The notes: generated by a model not told the origin, from the letters alone. DNA of 64,000 nt from Bacillota bacterium (GCA_023424965.1 JAFADI010000049.1:23290-87289); one strand, 5' to 3'. Shown: positions 24,374 through 33,059, counted from the first letter of the stretch. Numbers and translations are program-made.

Positions 24374-27028
24374 TCAATACCTCTTCAAGCCTTTTAACCT
24401 TTCTTCCACCTTTTCAAGCATCTCCCCATACTTCCGCTGCTTGGCCTTTTCCTCTTCGATGACTTTCTCCGGCGCTTTGGCTACAAAGCCCTGGTTGCCC
24501 AGCTTTCCCGCTACCCTTTCCAGTTCCTTTACAAGGTTGGCCTTCTCCTTCTCCAGCCTTTCAATTTCCTTTTCAATGTCGATCAGGTCCTCCAGGGGGA
24601 TATATATTTCCGCACCCTCAATGATAGCAGCCACCGCGTCGGAAGGTATTCCCGACTTATGGGACTGGACCGCCACCTCTGAAGCCGAAGCCAGCCTCTC
24701 AAAGAAGGCCCTTCCCTCCTCCAGGGTGCCCTGTTCTTCGCTCCCCCCGGCAACAAAAATAATTTTTGCCTTTCTTGAGGGTGGCACATTCATTTCCGCA
24801 CGGATGTTCCTTATGCTCCTGATAGCATTCATCACCAGCTTCATCTTCTTCTCTTCCACCGGGAAGTCATAGTCCTCCCTGTATTCCGGCCACCTGGAAA
24901 TCATAATGCTCTCATCGTTATTGACCAGATGCATGTATATCTCCTCGGTGATAAAGGGCATGAAGGGGTGCAGCAGCTTCATGGCATTCCCCAGCACATA
25001 GTTCAAGACATACTGGGCCTCAGGCCTTGAGGGGCTTTCCCTGTCATAGAGCCTCGGTTTTACAAGCTCGATGTACCAGTCGCAGAACTCCTCCCAGATA
25101 AACTCATAAAGCTTCTGAAGGGCAATGCCCAGCTCGAATTTGTCCAGGTTCTCCGTAACTTCCTTCGCCAGGGTATTGATCCGGCTCAGGATCCACCGGT
25201 CGGCAATGGTGAATTTGCCGGGATCCACTTTGGAGAAGTCCATGTCTTCTTCAAAATTCATCAGAACAAACCGTGAAGCGTTCCATATCTTATTGGCAAA
25301 ATTCCTGCTGGACTCGATTTTCTCCGTAGAGAATCTCAAATCATTCCCGGGGGAATTCCCGATGCTGAGCGCAAACCGCAGGGCGTCGGTACCATACTGC
25401 TCGATGACCTCCAGGGGATCGATGCCGTTCCCGAGGGACTTGCTCATCTTCCTCCCCTGGGCATCCCTGCACAGGCCGTGTATCAGCACATATTGGAAAG
25501 GCTCCCTCCCCATATGCTCAACCCCGGAAAAAATCATTCTGGCCACCCAGAAGAAAATGATGTCATAGCCCGTTACCAGCACATTCGTGGGGTAGAAGTA
25601 TTGGAGTTCCTCTGTCTTCTCCGGCCATCCCAGCGTGGAAAAGGGCCAGAGGGCCGAACTGAACCAGGTATCCAGGGTATCCGGGTCCTGCTCAAACCTG
25701 GTGCTTCCGCAGTCGGGGCAAACATCCGGCATTTCCCTGTCTACCATCATGTGCCCGCATTCCTGACAGTAATAGGCGGGTATCCTGTGTCCCCACCAGA
25801 GCTGCCTTGATATGCACCAGTCCTGTATGTTTTCCATCCAGTTGAAATAGATCTTGGAGAACCTGTCGGGCACAAACTTGATGGTCCCATCCCTGACCAC
25901 ATCAATGGCAGGTTCCGCAAGGGGCTTCATTTTTACGTACCATTGTTTTGAAATAATGGGTTCTACAACGGTTGCACACCGCTGGCAGGTGCCTACGTTG
26001 TGCTTGTGTGGCTCTATCTTCACCAGCAGGTCAAGCTCCTTTAAGTCGGAAACAATCTGCTTCCTCGCTTCGTACCGCTCCATTCCCTCATACTGTTTTG
26101 CCTGCTCATTCATGGTACCGTCGTCGTTCATTACGGTAATCTGGGGCAGATTGTGCCGCAGGCCTACCTCAAAGTCATTGGGATCGTGGGCGGGAGTGAT
26201 TTTTACAACACCTGTTCCGAATTCCTTGTCCACATATTCATCGGCAATGACCGGAATCTCCCGGTTCACCAGCGGAAGGACCACTGTCTTCCCCACCAGA
26301 TGGCTGTAGCGCTCATCCTCGGGATGCACCGCCAGGGCCGTATCCCCCAGCATGGTCTCAGGCCTTGTGGTGGCTATTACCATGTATTCGGCACTGTCTT
26401 TTACGGGATACCGGATATGCCAGAAGTTCCCGTCCTTCTCTTCATATTCCACTTCAATATCCGATATGGAGGTCCTGCACTTGGGACACCAGTTGGTAAT
26501 CCTTTCTCCCTTATAGATCAAGCCCTTTTTATAGAGCCTCAGAAAGACCTCTTTCACGGCGTTGGACAGGCCCTCATCCATGGTAAACCGTTCACGTTTC
26601 CAGTCGCAGGAGCAGCCCAGCTTTTTAAGCTGTTCCACAATCCGCCCCCCGTAAATTCTCCTCCACTCCCATGCCCTCTCTAGGTACTTTTCGCGGCCTA
26701 CCATCTCCTTGGTAAGTCCCTCTTTGGCCATGGCTTCTACAATCTTTGCCTCGGTGGCGATACTGGCGTGGTCGGTGCCCGGCACCCAGAGCGTGCTGTA
26801 GCCCTGCATTCTTTTCCAGCGGATGAGCACGTCCTGGGGGATGTTGTCCATGGCATGGCCCATATGAAGCTGACCCGTGATATTTGGGGGAGGAATGACG
26901 ATTGTAAAGGGCTTTTTGCTGTGGTCTGCCACTGCGTGAAAATAGTCCTTGTCCATCCACTCTTTGTACAGCCTGTCTTCAACCTGCTTAGGATCATAAG
27001 TTTTAGCGATGTTGCTCTGTTCATCCAT
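24374..27028 (-). CDS. valS: Valyl-tRNA synthetase
   Basis: 884 residues, class I aminoacyl-tRNA synthetase of the Ile/Val/Leu type. HIGH-type motif QLHMGHAMDN follows PPPNITG near residue 45; KMSKSLGNGIDP is the second signature; an editing domain lies between, and the C-terminal coiled coil (DIEKEIERLEKEKANL) typical of ValRS ends the protein. Start at 27028 chosen because GGAGG lies 8 bases before it; the ATG at 27043 overlaps that site. A T-box with a GUC (Val) specifier lies upstream, with a small membrane gene in between. Confidence 0.97.
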   Translation of the reverse strand: MDEQSNIAKTYDPKQVEDRLYKEWMDKDYFHAVADHSKKPFTIVIPPPNITGQLHMGHAMDNIPQDVLIRWKRMQGYSTLWVPGTDHASIATEAKIVEAMAKEGLTKEMVGREKYLERAWEWRRIYGGRIVEQLKKLGCSCDWKRERFTMDEGLSNAVKEVFLRLYKKGLIYKGERITNWCPKCRTSISDIEVEYEEKDGNFWHIRYPVKDSAEYMVIATTRPETMLGDTALAVHPEDERYSHLVGKTVVLPLVNREIPVIADEYVDKEFGTGVVKITPAHDPNDFEVGLRHNLPQITVMNDDGTMNEQAKQYEGMERYEARKQIVSDLKELDLLVKIEPHKHNVGTCQRCATVVEPIISKQWYVKMKPLAEPAIDVVRDGTIKFVPDRFSKIYFNWMENIQDWCISRQLWWGHRIPAYYCQECGHMMVDREMPDVCPDCGSTRFEQDPDTLDTWFSSALWPFSTLGWPEKTEELQYFYPTNVLVTGYDIIFFWVARMIFSGVEHMGREPFQYVLIHGLCRDAQGRKMSKSLGNGIDPLEVIEQYGTDALRFALSIGNSPGNDLRFSTEKIESSRNFANKIWNASRFVLMNFEEDMDFSKVDPGKFTIADRWILSRINTLAKEVTENLDKFELGIALQKLYEFIWEEFCDWYIELVKPRLYDRESPSRPEAQYVLNYVLGNAMKLLHPFMPFITEEIYMHLVNNDESIMISRWPEYREDYDFPVEEKKMKLVMNAIRSIRNIRAEMNVPPSRKAKIIFVAGGSEEQGTLEEGRAFFERLASASEVAVQSHKSGIPSDAVAAIIEGAEIYIPLEDLIDIEKEIERLEKEKANLVKELERVAGKLGNQGFVAKAPEKVIEEEKAKQRKYGEMLEKVEERLKGLKRY

Positions 27029-27076
27029 ACGATATACCTCCATGTCTCGTCTCCCTGCTTCATTGGCTGCAGGGGG

Positions 27077-27319
27077 TTATTTGAATAGGACCAGCACCAT
27101 GATCAATCCCGGAAGCGCTACCAGCATCCCCAGCATTTTAAAATTGACGACGGCCCTGTTGTACTTGTACTGCTTGATTTCATCCTCCGACATTTGGTCC
27201 TGATGCTCGCACTTTGCGTTTTTATCAAGCCCGAACCTTGTCACCACTGTCCTGGAGGCAAAAACCATGATAAAGCCCACACCCAGGAAAACAAAAGCTA
27301 AAATCTTCAAAAACAGCAC
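27077..27319 (-). CDS. Small two-helix membrane protein in the valS operon
   Basis: 80 residues: hydrophobic helix (about 3-20), a polar middle (DKNAKCEHQDQMSEDE), and a second hydrophobic helix (about 58-78). I do not recognise the family. It starts with GTG, with AAGGAG 8 bases upstream, and lies between the valine T-box and valS, 48 bases before valS, so it is probably controlled by valine tRNA charging. It is too small for a transporter on its own; a function linked to valine supply is only inferred. Confidence 0.7.
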   Translation of the reverse strand: MLFLKILAFVFLGVGFIMVFASRTVVTRFGLDKNAKCEHQDQMSEDEIKQYKYNRAVVNFKMLGMLVALPGLIMVLVLFK

Positions 27320-27356
27320 GATGATTTCTCCTTCCTTTGTTCAAATAGAGGGTAAC

Positions 27357-27625
27357 TAAAAATGCCTTCCGTCCAAAAAAATTGGACGAAAGGCATAGCA
27401 TTCCGCGGTACCACCAAAATTCCCCCATACAGCAGGGGCAGCTTGCAGGAAAATAACGGTTCCTCTCCGCCGCAGCCTACACGGATAAATACACCCCTTC
27501 AGCTGCAGAACTCCCAAGCGACCTTCGGCAGCCCGCACCCCAGGAAACCTTTCAGCCTTTGGATTTCCCTCTCTGGCAGGACAGTACCGCCTACTCCTCT
27601 TGATCCTCGTTTGAATATTGATTTA
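27357..27625 (-). promoter_or_regulatory. T-box riboswitch, valine specifier
   Basis: On the minus strand: AGTA loop-E side of stem I, GGCTGAAAGG distal element, specifier loop GAAG-GTC with GUC (Val) at 27520-27522 flanked by helices CAAG/CTTG and GGCGG/CTGCC, then the T-box sequence TTGGTGGTACCGCGG, then a 13-bp terminator (ATGCCTTTCGTCC with GGACGGAAGGCAT, 27359-27395) and a T-run. Uncharged tRNA-Val should favour the antiterminator and allow expression of the small membrane gene and valS. Confidence 0.95.
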
Positions 27626-27635
27626 ATATTAAGAT

Positions 27636-27662
27636 ATTATAGCATCCGCCAGGCGGTGTCAA
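27636..27662 (-). promoter_or_regulatory. Promoter of the valS T-box transcript
   Basis: Minus strand: perfect -35 TTGACA (27657-27662) and perfect -10 TATAAT (27636-27641) but with only 15 bases between them; TAATAT two bases further gives a 17-base spacer. The spacer contains the palindrome CCGCCTGGCGG. Confidence 0.65.
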
Positions 27663-27698
27663 GGAGTTCCTTCACACCACCAAAAGGTTTCGCTTTTT

Positions 27699-28205
27699 TC
27701 ACCGGTACTTCACCATCCGGTAGATGAAAAATCCCACCGTTCCGAACATAAGCAGCAGGAAAACCGGCAGGAAGCTCGCGCCCAGTCCCGCAGCCTTACC
27801 CATGGCCACCTGCACCGTCACCCATTCGATATAGCCGAACAGCCAGACAATGCCCGTTTTCAGGCAGACAATCATCATGCGGGCATTGCGGTATTGGACT
27901 TCCGCATTTTGCTCCGTAATTTCACACAGGTAATTGTAAGTGTGGGGAAACCGTTCAACTATCGAAAGCAAAATATACATTCCCAGCACCATCCCCGGCA
28001 AAATAAACAGCGAGCCTTTACCTCCCCAGGCATCGGCCGTTCCCGCCAGTCCGAAGTGTGTCGGTATTTTATCCGGCAGGCCGTTCCAGGACAGGAATAC
28101 TGTCAGCAAGCCTGCAGCCAGGCCCATCAAGGCCAGTACCTGCAGGATAATCTCAAAAGTCGTCAGGGGGATTTCCAGTTTGGGCCGTTGGCTCTTCATG
28201 AACAT
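27699..28205 (-). CDS. DUF1648-type membrane protein
   Basis: 168 residues with about four hydrophobic helices. The motif LPDKIPTHFGLAGTADAWG after the first helix is the DUF1648 signature, also seen in SdpI-like immunity proteins and in some permease partners. No C-terminal SdpI domain is present. Function unknown; membrane location is clear. The ATG at 28205 was chosen among three nearby ATGs because GAAGGA is six bases before it. It is a single minus-strand gene just upstream of the valS leader region. Confidence 0.75.
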   Translation of the reverse strand: MFMKSQRPKLEIPLTTFEIILQVLALMGLAAGLLTVFLSWNGLPDKIPTHFGLAGTADAWGGKGSLFILPGMVLGMYILLSIVERFPHTYNYLCEITEQNAEVQYRNARMMIVCLKTGIVWLFGYIEWVTVQVAMGKAAGLGASFLPVFLLLMFGTVGFFIYRMVKYR

Positions 28206-28330
28206 GCGCATTCCTTCTTTCAAAATAATTATACTCTGCTAAAATGGCATTGTTTATTCCAAAAAGGCTTCAAAGCACCCGGTGCAGTGGAGAACAACAA
28301 ATCATTGGCATGAAAGTAAGAGGTCCATAC

Positions 28331-28447
28331 TTATGGGTTATTCCAGTCTGTTTCCCATTCCTTTACCACCCCGAAGCATTCCTCACAGAGTGAAGCCTTT
28401 TCTCCATAAATAATGCCTTTTACCAGGATAGCAAAGTAGTATAACAT
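28331..28447 (-). CDS. Possible 38-residue small protein with Cys pair
   Basis: The frame encodes MLYYFAILVKGIIYGEK, then LCEECFGVV and an end rich in Trp/Asn (ETDWNNP). Amino acid composition looks protein-like and a CxxC pair is present, but there is no good ribosome binding site and I cannot place the family. It lies in the 375-base gap between the DUF1648 gene and argJ. Confidence 0.3.
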   Translation of the reverse strand: MLYYFAILVKGIIYGEKASLCEECFGVVKEWETDWNNP

Positions 28448-28537
28448 TTGTACCGTAATTTAACCATATTGACAGTACTTTATTTCACCTTGCTGTTTTT
28501 ACAATACTATATTTCTGCCTCCTCTTTCAATAAGGAA

Positions 28538-28566
28538 TTGAATATCCATCGCAGGTTCTGTATAAT
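28538..28566 (+). promoter_or_regulatory. argJ promoter
   Basis: -35 TTGAAT (28538-28543), 17-base spacer, -10 TATAAT (28561-28566); the argJ ATG follows 33 bases after the -10. Confidence 0.75.
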
Positions 28567-28599
28567 TTATATCATCTTTTACAATAACGGGGTGATGTT

Positions 28600-29802
28600 A
28601 TGCAATTCATCGATGGAGGCGTGACGGCGCCAAAAGGTTTTTCAGCGGCAGGAACCGCCTGCGGGCTGAAAAAGAACGGCAAAAAAGACCTGGCTGTGGT
28701 CTGTTCCGAAAGCCTTGCCAGGGCTGCCGGAGTTTTCACGAAAAATGTGGTCAAGGGTCATTCCCTCAAGCTGACCATGGAAAATATAAAAAGCGGGCGG
28801 GCAAAAGCCGTGGTTATAAACAGCGGAAATGCAAACGCCTGCGTGGGCGCCCAGGGGGAGCAGGATGCCCGGGAGATGTCCACATTGGCTGCGAAGCTGA
28901 TGGGATGCGCTCCCCAGAATATTCTGGTGGGGTCCACAGGCGTTATCGGGATGCCCTTTAACATGGAAGCTGTAAGTTCCGGCATCGGGAATGCCGTTGG
29001 GGAGCTTTCAGCCGCAGGAGGCCACAGTGCCGAAGAGGCCATTATGACAACGGATCTCATTCCCAAGGAAGCCGCCATAGAGCTGGATATCCAGGGTGTC
29101 AAGGTCACTCTGGGAGGGATGGCAAAGGGCTCCGGCATGATCCACCCCAATATGGCCACCATGATCGGGGTCATTACCACCGATGCGGACATATCCCCTG
29201 AGCTCCTTGACAGGGCGCTGAAAAACAACATAAAGAATACCTTCAACCGGGTCTCGGTGGATGGAGATACCAGCGTGTGCGACATGGTGGTCATGCTGGC
29301 CAACGGCGCCGCAGGCAACAGAGGCATCAAGCTTGAAGACGGAGACTTTGCCCTCTTCAGCGAAGCCCTGCAGGCCCTGTGCAAAACCCTTGCAAAGCTG
29401 ATTGCCTCCGACGGTGAAGGCGCCACCAAGCTGGTGGAGATAACGGTACAGGGGGCCCTGACGGAAGAAGCTGCCTACAGCATTGTCTCGGCCGTTGCCA
29501 AATCTCCGCTCGTAAAAACCGCCATCTTTGGCGAGGACGCAAACTGGGGCAGGATTTTTACGGCGGCAGGCTACTCCGGCGCCCAATTCAATCCCGACCT
29601 GACGGACATCTACATCGGCGGCCTCATGGTCTGTCAAAAGGGTGTGGCACTTAAGTTCGACGAGGAAAAGGCAAAGGAAATTCTCAAGGAAAAAGAAATC
29701 AGCATCCTTATCGACCTGAAGGAGGGGAATTTCTCCGACAGGATGTGGACCTGCGACTTTTCCTATGACTATGTAAAAATAAACGGGAGCTACAGATCGT
29801 GA
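28600..29802 (+). CDS. argJ: Bifunctional ornithine/glutamate N-acetyltransferase
   Basis: 400 residues. ArgJ is made as a precursor that cuts itself before a Thr; the site is visible as HPNMATMIGV with Thr187 as the new N-terminus and nucleophile. GSTGVIG (about 111-117) is the oxyanion-hole region. The enzyme moves acetyl from N-acetylornithine to glutamate, recycling the acetyl group in arginine synthesis. No other arg gene is next to it, unlike the usual argCJB cluster. GGGGTGATG precedes the ATG. Confidence 0.95.
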   Translation: MQFIDGGVTAPKGFSAAGTACGLKKNGKKDLAVVCSESLARAAGVFTKNVVKGHSLKLTMENIKSGRAKAVVINSGNANACVGAQGEQDAREMSTLAAKLMGCAPQNILVGSTGVIGMPFNMEAVSSGIGNAVGELSAAGGHSAEEAIMTTDLIPKEAAIELDIQGVKVTLGGMAKGSGMIHPNMATMIGVITTDADISPELLDRALKNNIKNTFNRVSVDGDTSVCDMVVMLANGAAGNRGIKLEDGDFALFSEALQALCKTLAKLIASDGEGATKLVEITVQGALTEEAAYSIVSAVAKSPLVKTAIFGEDANWGRIFTAAGYSGAQFNPDLTDIYIGGLMVCQKGVALKFDEEKAKEILKEKEISILIDLKEGNFSDRMWTCDFSYDYVKINGSYRS

Positions 29803-29909
29803 CGCAGCGTTCCGCACATTGTGCATATAAGTTTGTTTCATCCTGATTTTTATGGGAATAAATAAAAAGTGATTATATACAAATTATATTTTTATGCAGA
29901 GGTGTTGTT

Positions 29910-30422
29910 ATGGAAAAAATCAAAAAGATTTTAGGCTTCGCAATGAGAATGGAAAAGGATGCCCAGGATTTTTACAGCTATTATATGGACAAGGTACAGT
30001 CTCCGTCGACGCAGCAGCTTTTTGGAGAACTGGCGGAAACCGAAAAGCAGCATTACAATTACCTGAAGAAAAAATTCGACGAGCTGGGTTTTTCTGATCC
30101 ACCCATATCCATCTCCTGGGTGGTTGACGACAATTTTGCCGCGAAGGATCCCCATATTTTGTCCGACAATTCGGAAATCCCCGGGGATGCGGAAAATGAA
30201 GTTTCAGACCTCAGCATCATAAGGATGGCCTATCTCATTGAGAATGACTTTGCCTTATTCTACAAGAATGCCGTAGATATGGTTGAAGACGAGGAAGCAA
30301 AGAAGTTCCTCGGTTTCCTTTCCGAATGGGAAACCCAGCACCGGCAGTTATTTTACGATAAATACCAGAGGCTTCTCAAAAAGCACTGGAGCGATATTGC
30401 ATCAATTATTTTCCCGGAGTGA
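29910..30422 (+). CDS. Ferritin-like/rubrerythrin-type di-iron protein
   Basis: 170 residues, mostly helical. Two ferritin-like helix pairs each have an ExxH-type element: AETEKQHYNYL (Glu45, His48) and EWETQHRQLF near the C-terminus, with carboxylates from AMRMEKDAQDFY and LIENDFALFY. This suits a four-helix di-iron centre. There is no rubredoxin domain, so it is not a full rubrerythrin. Oxygen or peroxide detoxification or iron binding is inferred. GAGGTG lies close to the ATG, and a strong terminator follows. Confidence 0.8.
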   Translation: MEKIKKILGFAMRMEKDAQDFYSYYMDKVQSPSTQQLFGELAETEKQHYNYLKKKFDELGFSDPPISISWVVDDNFAAKDPHILSDNSEIPGDAENEVSDLSIIRMAYLIENDFALFYKNAVDMVEDEEAKKFLGFLSEWETQHRQLFYDKYQRLLKKHWSDIASIIFPE

Positions 30423-30453
30423 CATACGTTTGTAAGATATACTATCCCCTAAT

Positions 30454-30487
30454 CCCCTTGCCGGTCAGCCGGCAGGGGCTTTTTTTT
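30454..30487 (+). terminator. Terminator of the ferritin-like gene
   Basis: CCCCTTGCCGG (30454-30464), loop TCAG, CCGGCAGGGG (30469-30478), then eight T. Confidence 0.93.
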
Positions 30488-30490
30488 GGG

Positions 30491-30558
30491 CCATTTGCGC
30501 AGCAAATCCGGCCAAAGGCAATGGGGCTCGATACCCCGGAGCTTTTAGCTGCAAATGG
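30491..30558. other. Folded element between the ferritin-like terminator and the cheW promoter
   Basis: CCATTTGC-GC-AGC (30491-30503) closes with GCTGCAAATGG (30548-30558), 11 pairs with a two-base bulge. Inside, TCCGG (30507-30511) can pair with CCGGA (30536-30540) and GGGG (30523-30526) with CCCC (30534-30537). It lies upstream of the cheW promoter, so it is not in that leader as drawn. No known riboswitch class fits. Confidence 0.4.
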
Positions 30559-30568
30559 AAAAATCTTA

Positions 30569-30597
30569 TTGCTGTTTGGAATATTAGTTGTTATAAT
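30569..30597 (+). promoter_or_regulatory. cheW promoter
   Basis: -35 TTGCTG (30569-30574), 17-base spacer, -10 TATAAT (30592-30597), about 57 bases before the cheW ATG. Confidence 0.7.
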
Positions 30598-30653
30598 AGG
30601 TTTAAGACATTTCTCATTGATTTTCGACAATAACATTTCTGGGAGGGAGAAAA

Positions 30654-31121
30654 ATGGCTGGTCAGCAACTGGTAATTTTCAATATAAATGGTGAAAATTT
30701 TGGTGTTGAAATAACTCAAGTGAAAGAAATCATCAAACCGATGGAAATATTCAAGGTTCCCAATACCCCTGACTATATCGAAGGCTTGATTAATTTGAGG
30801 GGCAAAGTGCACACCGTCTTTAACATGCGCAAAAAATTCGGCCTCCCTACCATTGATTTTGATGACAATACAAAAATAATCATTGTGAGCGTCAACTCCA
30901 TGTTGATTGGTTTTATCGTTGACGAAGTAAATGAAATCGTGAGGGTGGAGGAAGAGCAGATGGAAAACGCTCCTCAGGCCATCTCAAGCGTAAGTTTGAA
31001 ATACATTACCGGCGTGGCAAAAATCGGAGAACGCATCATATTAATTCTGGACCTGAGCAGCGCCCTGTCCCTAGCAGAAGAAAAAGCCGCCGAGAAAGCC
31101 CTGAATGTCTCCGGCAAGTAA
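30654..31121 (+). CDS. cheW: CheW-like chemotaxis coupling protein
   Basis: 155 residues forming one CheW/SH3-like domain: LVIFNINGENFGVEI, EIIKPMEIFKVPNTPDYIEG and GLINLRGKVHTVFNMRK are typical. It couples chemoreceptors to CheA at the membrane. No cheA or cheY lies in the window; a chemoreceptor is at 34363-36438. GGGAGGG precedes the ATG. It forms its own transcript with a promoter at 30569 and a terminator at 31139. It could serve a signalling array other than flagellar chemotaxis. Confidence 0.93.
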   Translation: MAGQQLVIFNINGENFGVEITQVKEIIKPMEIFKVPNTPDYIEGLINLRGKVHTVFNMRKKFGLPTIDFDDNTKIIIVSVNSMLIGFIVDEVNEIVRVEEEQMENAPQAISSVSLKYITGVAKIGERIILILDLSSALSLAEEKAAEKALNVSGK

Positions 31122-31138
31122 ATTCAATCGAATTTCCG

Positions 31139-31176
31139 GCCCCTGTGTATGAATGTACACGGGGGCTTATTTTTTT
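31139..31176 (+). terminator. Terminator after cheW
   Basis: GCCCCTGTGTA (31139-31149) pairs with TACACGGGGGC (31156-31166, one G-T pair), followed by TTATTTTTTT. Confidence 0.9.
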
Positions 31177-31260
31177 ACAAAAGATGTTTAAGCCCCTCCC
31201 AATGGGGCTATATAAATTTATAACAATTATTTGGACAAAACAAAGCGAGGAGGTATTACG

Positions 31261-31707
31261 ATGATCTTAAAGGACATATTAAGTGCAGTTAACAAAGAAA
31301 AAAACAGGAAGGAAAAAGCCAGGGCAGCCGGAAAATTTGCGGCCGGAGTTACGGTAGGGGCAGCCCTCGGAGCTGCAGTGGGAATCCTCGCAGCCCCCAA
31401 ATCCGGGAAAGAGACCCGGGAGGATTTGAAGAATAAAGCCGAAAAGACGCTGGATGCGGTAAACGAGCAGGTACATATGGCCGGCGGCGCCTTAAAGGAT
31501 ACCTATAACACAGTTAAAGACAAGGTCCTGAACACCTCGGAAGCTGTCCGCGAAGACCTGGAAAACAAAGCCGACGAAGCCGCCAGGGGTTTGAAGGATC
31601 TTTCCGAAAAAGGCAAGGCGGCAGCCAAAGACCTCAAGGAAGGCTATAAGAATGTCAGCAAGGAAGTCAAGCATACCGCTGAAAATGTCAAAGAAGACAT
31701 AAATTAG
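31261..31707 (+). CDS. YtxH-like helical stress protein
   Basis: 148 residues. A glycine/alanine-rich hydrophobic segment (about 17-42, AAGKFAAGVTVGAALGAAVG) is followed by the YtxH hallmark LAAPKSGKETREDLKNKAE and a long amphipathic, Lys/Glu/Ala-rich helix with apolipophorin/LEA-like repeats to the end. It is probably anchored to the membrane with a helical cytoplasmic tail. GAGGAGG is 7 bases before the ATG at 31261; an upstream start at 31231 has none. First of three genes (with 31762 and 32230) with short gaps on the same strand. Confidence 0.85.
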   Translation: MILKDILSAVNKEKNRKEKARAAGKFAAGVTVGAALGAAVGILAAPKSGKETREDLKNKAEKTLDAVNEQVHMAGGALKDTYNTVKDKVLNTSEAVREDLENKADEAARGLKDLSEKGKAAAKDLKEGYKNVSKEVKHTAENVKEDIN

Positions 31708-31761
31708 CGGTTTTCAAGTCCAGGTGCGTGTATGCTGCAAAGGATCGGGAGGTGAAGTGCT

Positions 31762-32217
31762 GTGGACTTACAGATATCACTGCAGGATTTGTTCAAAGCC
31801 GTCCTTTATTTATTGGGAGCCGGCATTGGCATCTATTTGATTGTTGTTTTAATAAAAGTGCAAAATATTTTAGGAAATGTAAACGCCATCATAACCACCA
31901 ATAAGGAAGCAATAAATACAGCCATGAAGGATGTGCCCGGCCTGCTGGAAAACGCAAAACAGATAAGCTCCGATGTGAAGGATACGACGGACAAGCTCAA
32001 AGGCTCGGTTCCCGGCATCTTCCAGGATGCCCAGGATGTCACCCACTCGGTAAAAAAGGGCACGGATTCCCTGAGCAATGCGGTGGATTCCATAGGCACC
32101 GCGGTTTCTGAGACGGCTGCCGTTGTGAAAGGCAATGTAAGCGGATATATGACCCTGCTCCGGCTTGTGGTCTATGTATTAAAAATCGCAGGAAAAGGAA
32201 AACTGTCAAGGAAATAG
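31762..32217 (+). CDS. DUF948-like membrane-anchored helical protein
   Basis: 151 residues: an N-terminal membrane helix (about 12-31), a long region of heptad-like polar helices (DVPGLLENAKQISSDVKD, repeated motifs with Val/Ser every 7), and a hydrophobic stretch near the C-terminus (TLLRLVVYVLKIAG). This matches the DUF948 style often found beside YtxH proteins. It starts with GTG, with GGGAGGTGA six bases upstream. Function unknown; a joint envelope or stress role with the YtxH-like neighbour is inferred from conserved pairing. Confidence 0.75.
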   Translation: MDLQISLQDLFKAVLYLLGAGIGIYLIVVLIKVQNILGNVNAIITTNKEAINTAMKDVPGLLENAKQISSDVKDTTDKLKGSVPGIFQDAQDVTHSVKKGTDSLSNAVDSIGTAVSETAAVVKGNVSGYMTLLRLVVYVLKIAGKGKLSRK

Positions 32218-32229
32218 GGACGTGAACCA

Positions 32230-33054
32230 ATGAAACTGTTTACTTTTTTTGAAAAGCTATATAAAAGGTATAAAGGGGACGACGTGTCCTCCCTGGGAGC
32301 AGAATTTGCATACTACCTAATTCTAGCCTTTTTCCCTTTCCTGATTTTCCTGGCAAATCTGGCCACTTATACGGATCTGGTGGGAGAAAGGGCTTTGCTG
32401 CAGTTGTCGGGAATCTTGCCGGAGGAAGCCTACAAAGTGGTTTCCAGCACCATGAGCGAGATTTTGAACGGCAACCGGCCCAACATATTATCCATAAGCA
32501 TGATCGCCGCCTTATGGGCTGCGTCCAACGGCTTCATGGCCATAACCAGAGGGTTGAACAAAGCTTATGATGTGGAGGAGACGAGAAAATTCTGGGTGCT
32601 GCGGGCACTTTCCGTCGTCTTTACCCTGATGATCGTTTTTTCAATCATCCTTGCCATCATCATGCTGGTTTTCGGCGAATTTATTCTCGACAAGCTGTCT
32701 TCGCTGCTCCAGCTCCCCACTTCCACCGTGGTGGCAGGGCATCTCCTGAGGTTTCTTGTCCCCATGGGGACAATTTTTATCGTTTTCTCCCTGCTGTATT
32801 ATTTCATTCCCAACAGAAAACTGGCCTTCCTGGAAGTGCTTCCTGGGGCCTTGTTTTCAACACTGTTCTGGGTGGCTTCCTCCCTGCTGTTCTCCTTTTA
32901 TGTTTCCAATTTCGGAAACTACTCAAAGACTTACGGCAGCCTGGGAGGAGTGATCATCCTGCTGCTCTGGCTTTACCTTACAAGCCTGGTGCTGCTGGTG
33001 GGAAGCGAAGTCAACGCGACCCTGTCCCTGGACATGAAAGGAAAGAAAAAATAA
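32230..33054 (+). CDS. YihY/BrkB family integral membrane protein
   Basis: 274 residues with about six membrane helices. Family signatures: DDVSSLGAEFAYYLILAFFP at the N-terminus, AALWAASNGFMAITRGLNKA in the middle and YGSLGGVIILLLWLYLTS near the end, then a basic tail. The family was once called RNase BN by mistake; a transport or lipid role is discussed but not known. Starts 12 bases after the DUF948-like gene and is likely cotranscribed. It converges with the gene ending at 33060, with only 5 bases between and no terminator. Confidence 0.88.
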   Translation: MKLFTFFEKLYKRYKGDDVSSLGAEFAYYLILAFFPFLIFLANLATYTDLVGERALLQLSGILPEEAYKVVSSTMSEILNGNRPNILSISMIAALWAASNGFMAITRGLNKAYDVEETRKFWVLRALSVVFTLMIVFSIILAIIMLVFGEFILDKLSSLLQLPTSTVVAGHLLRFLVPMGTIFIVFSLLYYFIPNRKLAFLEVLPGALFSTLFWVASSLLFSFYVSNFGNYSKTYGSLGGVIILLLWLYLTSLVLLVGSEVNATLSLDMKGKKK

Positions 33055-33059
33055 CCTTC

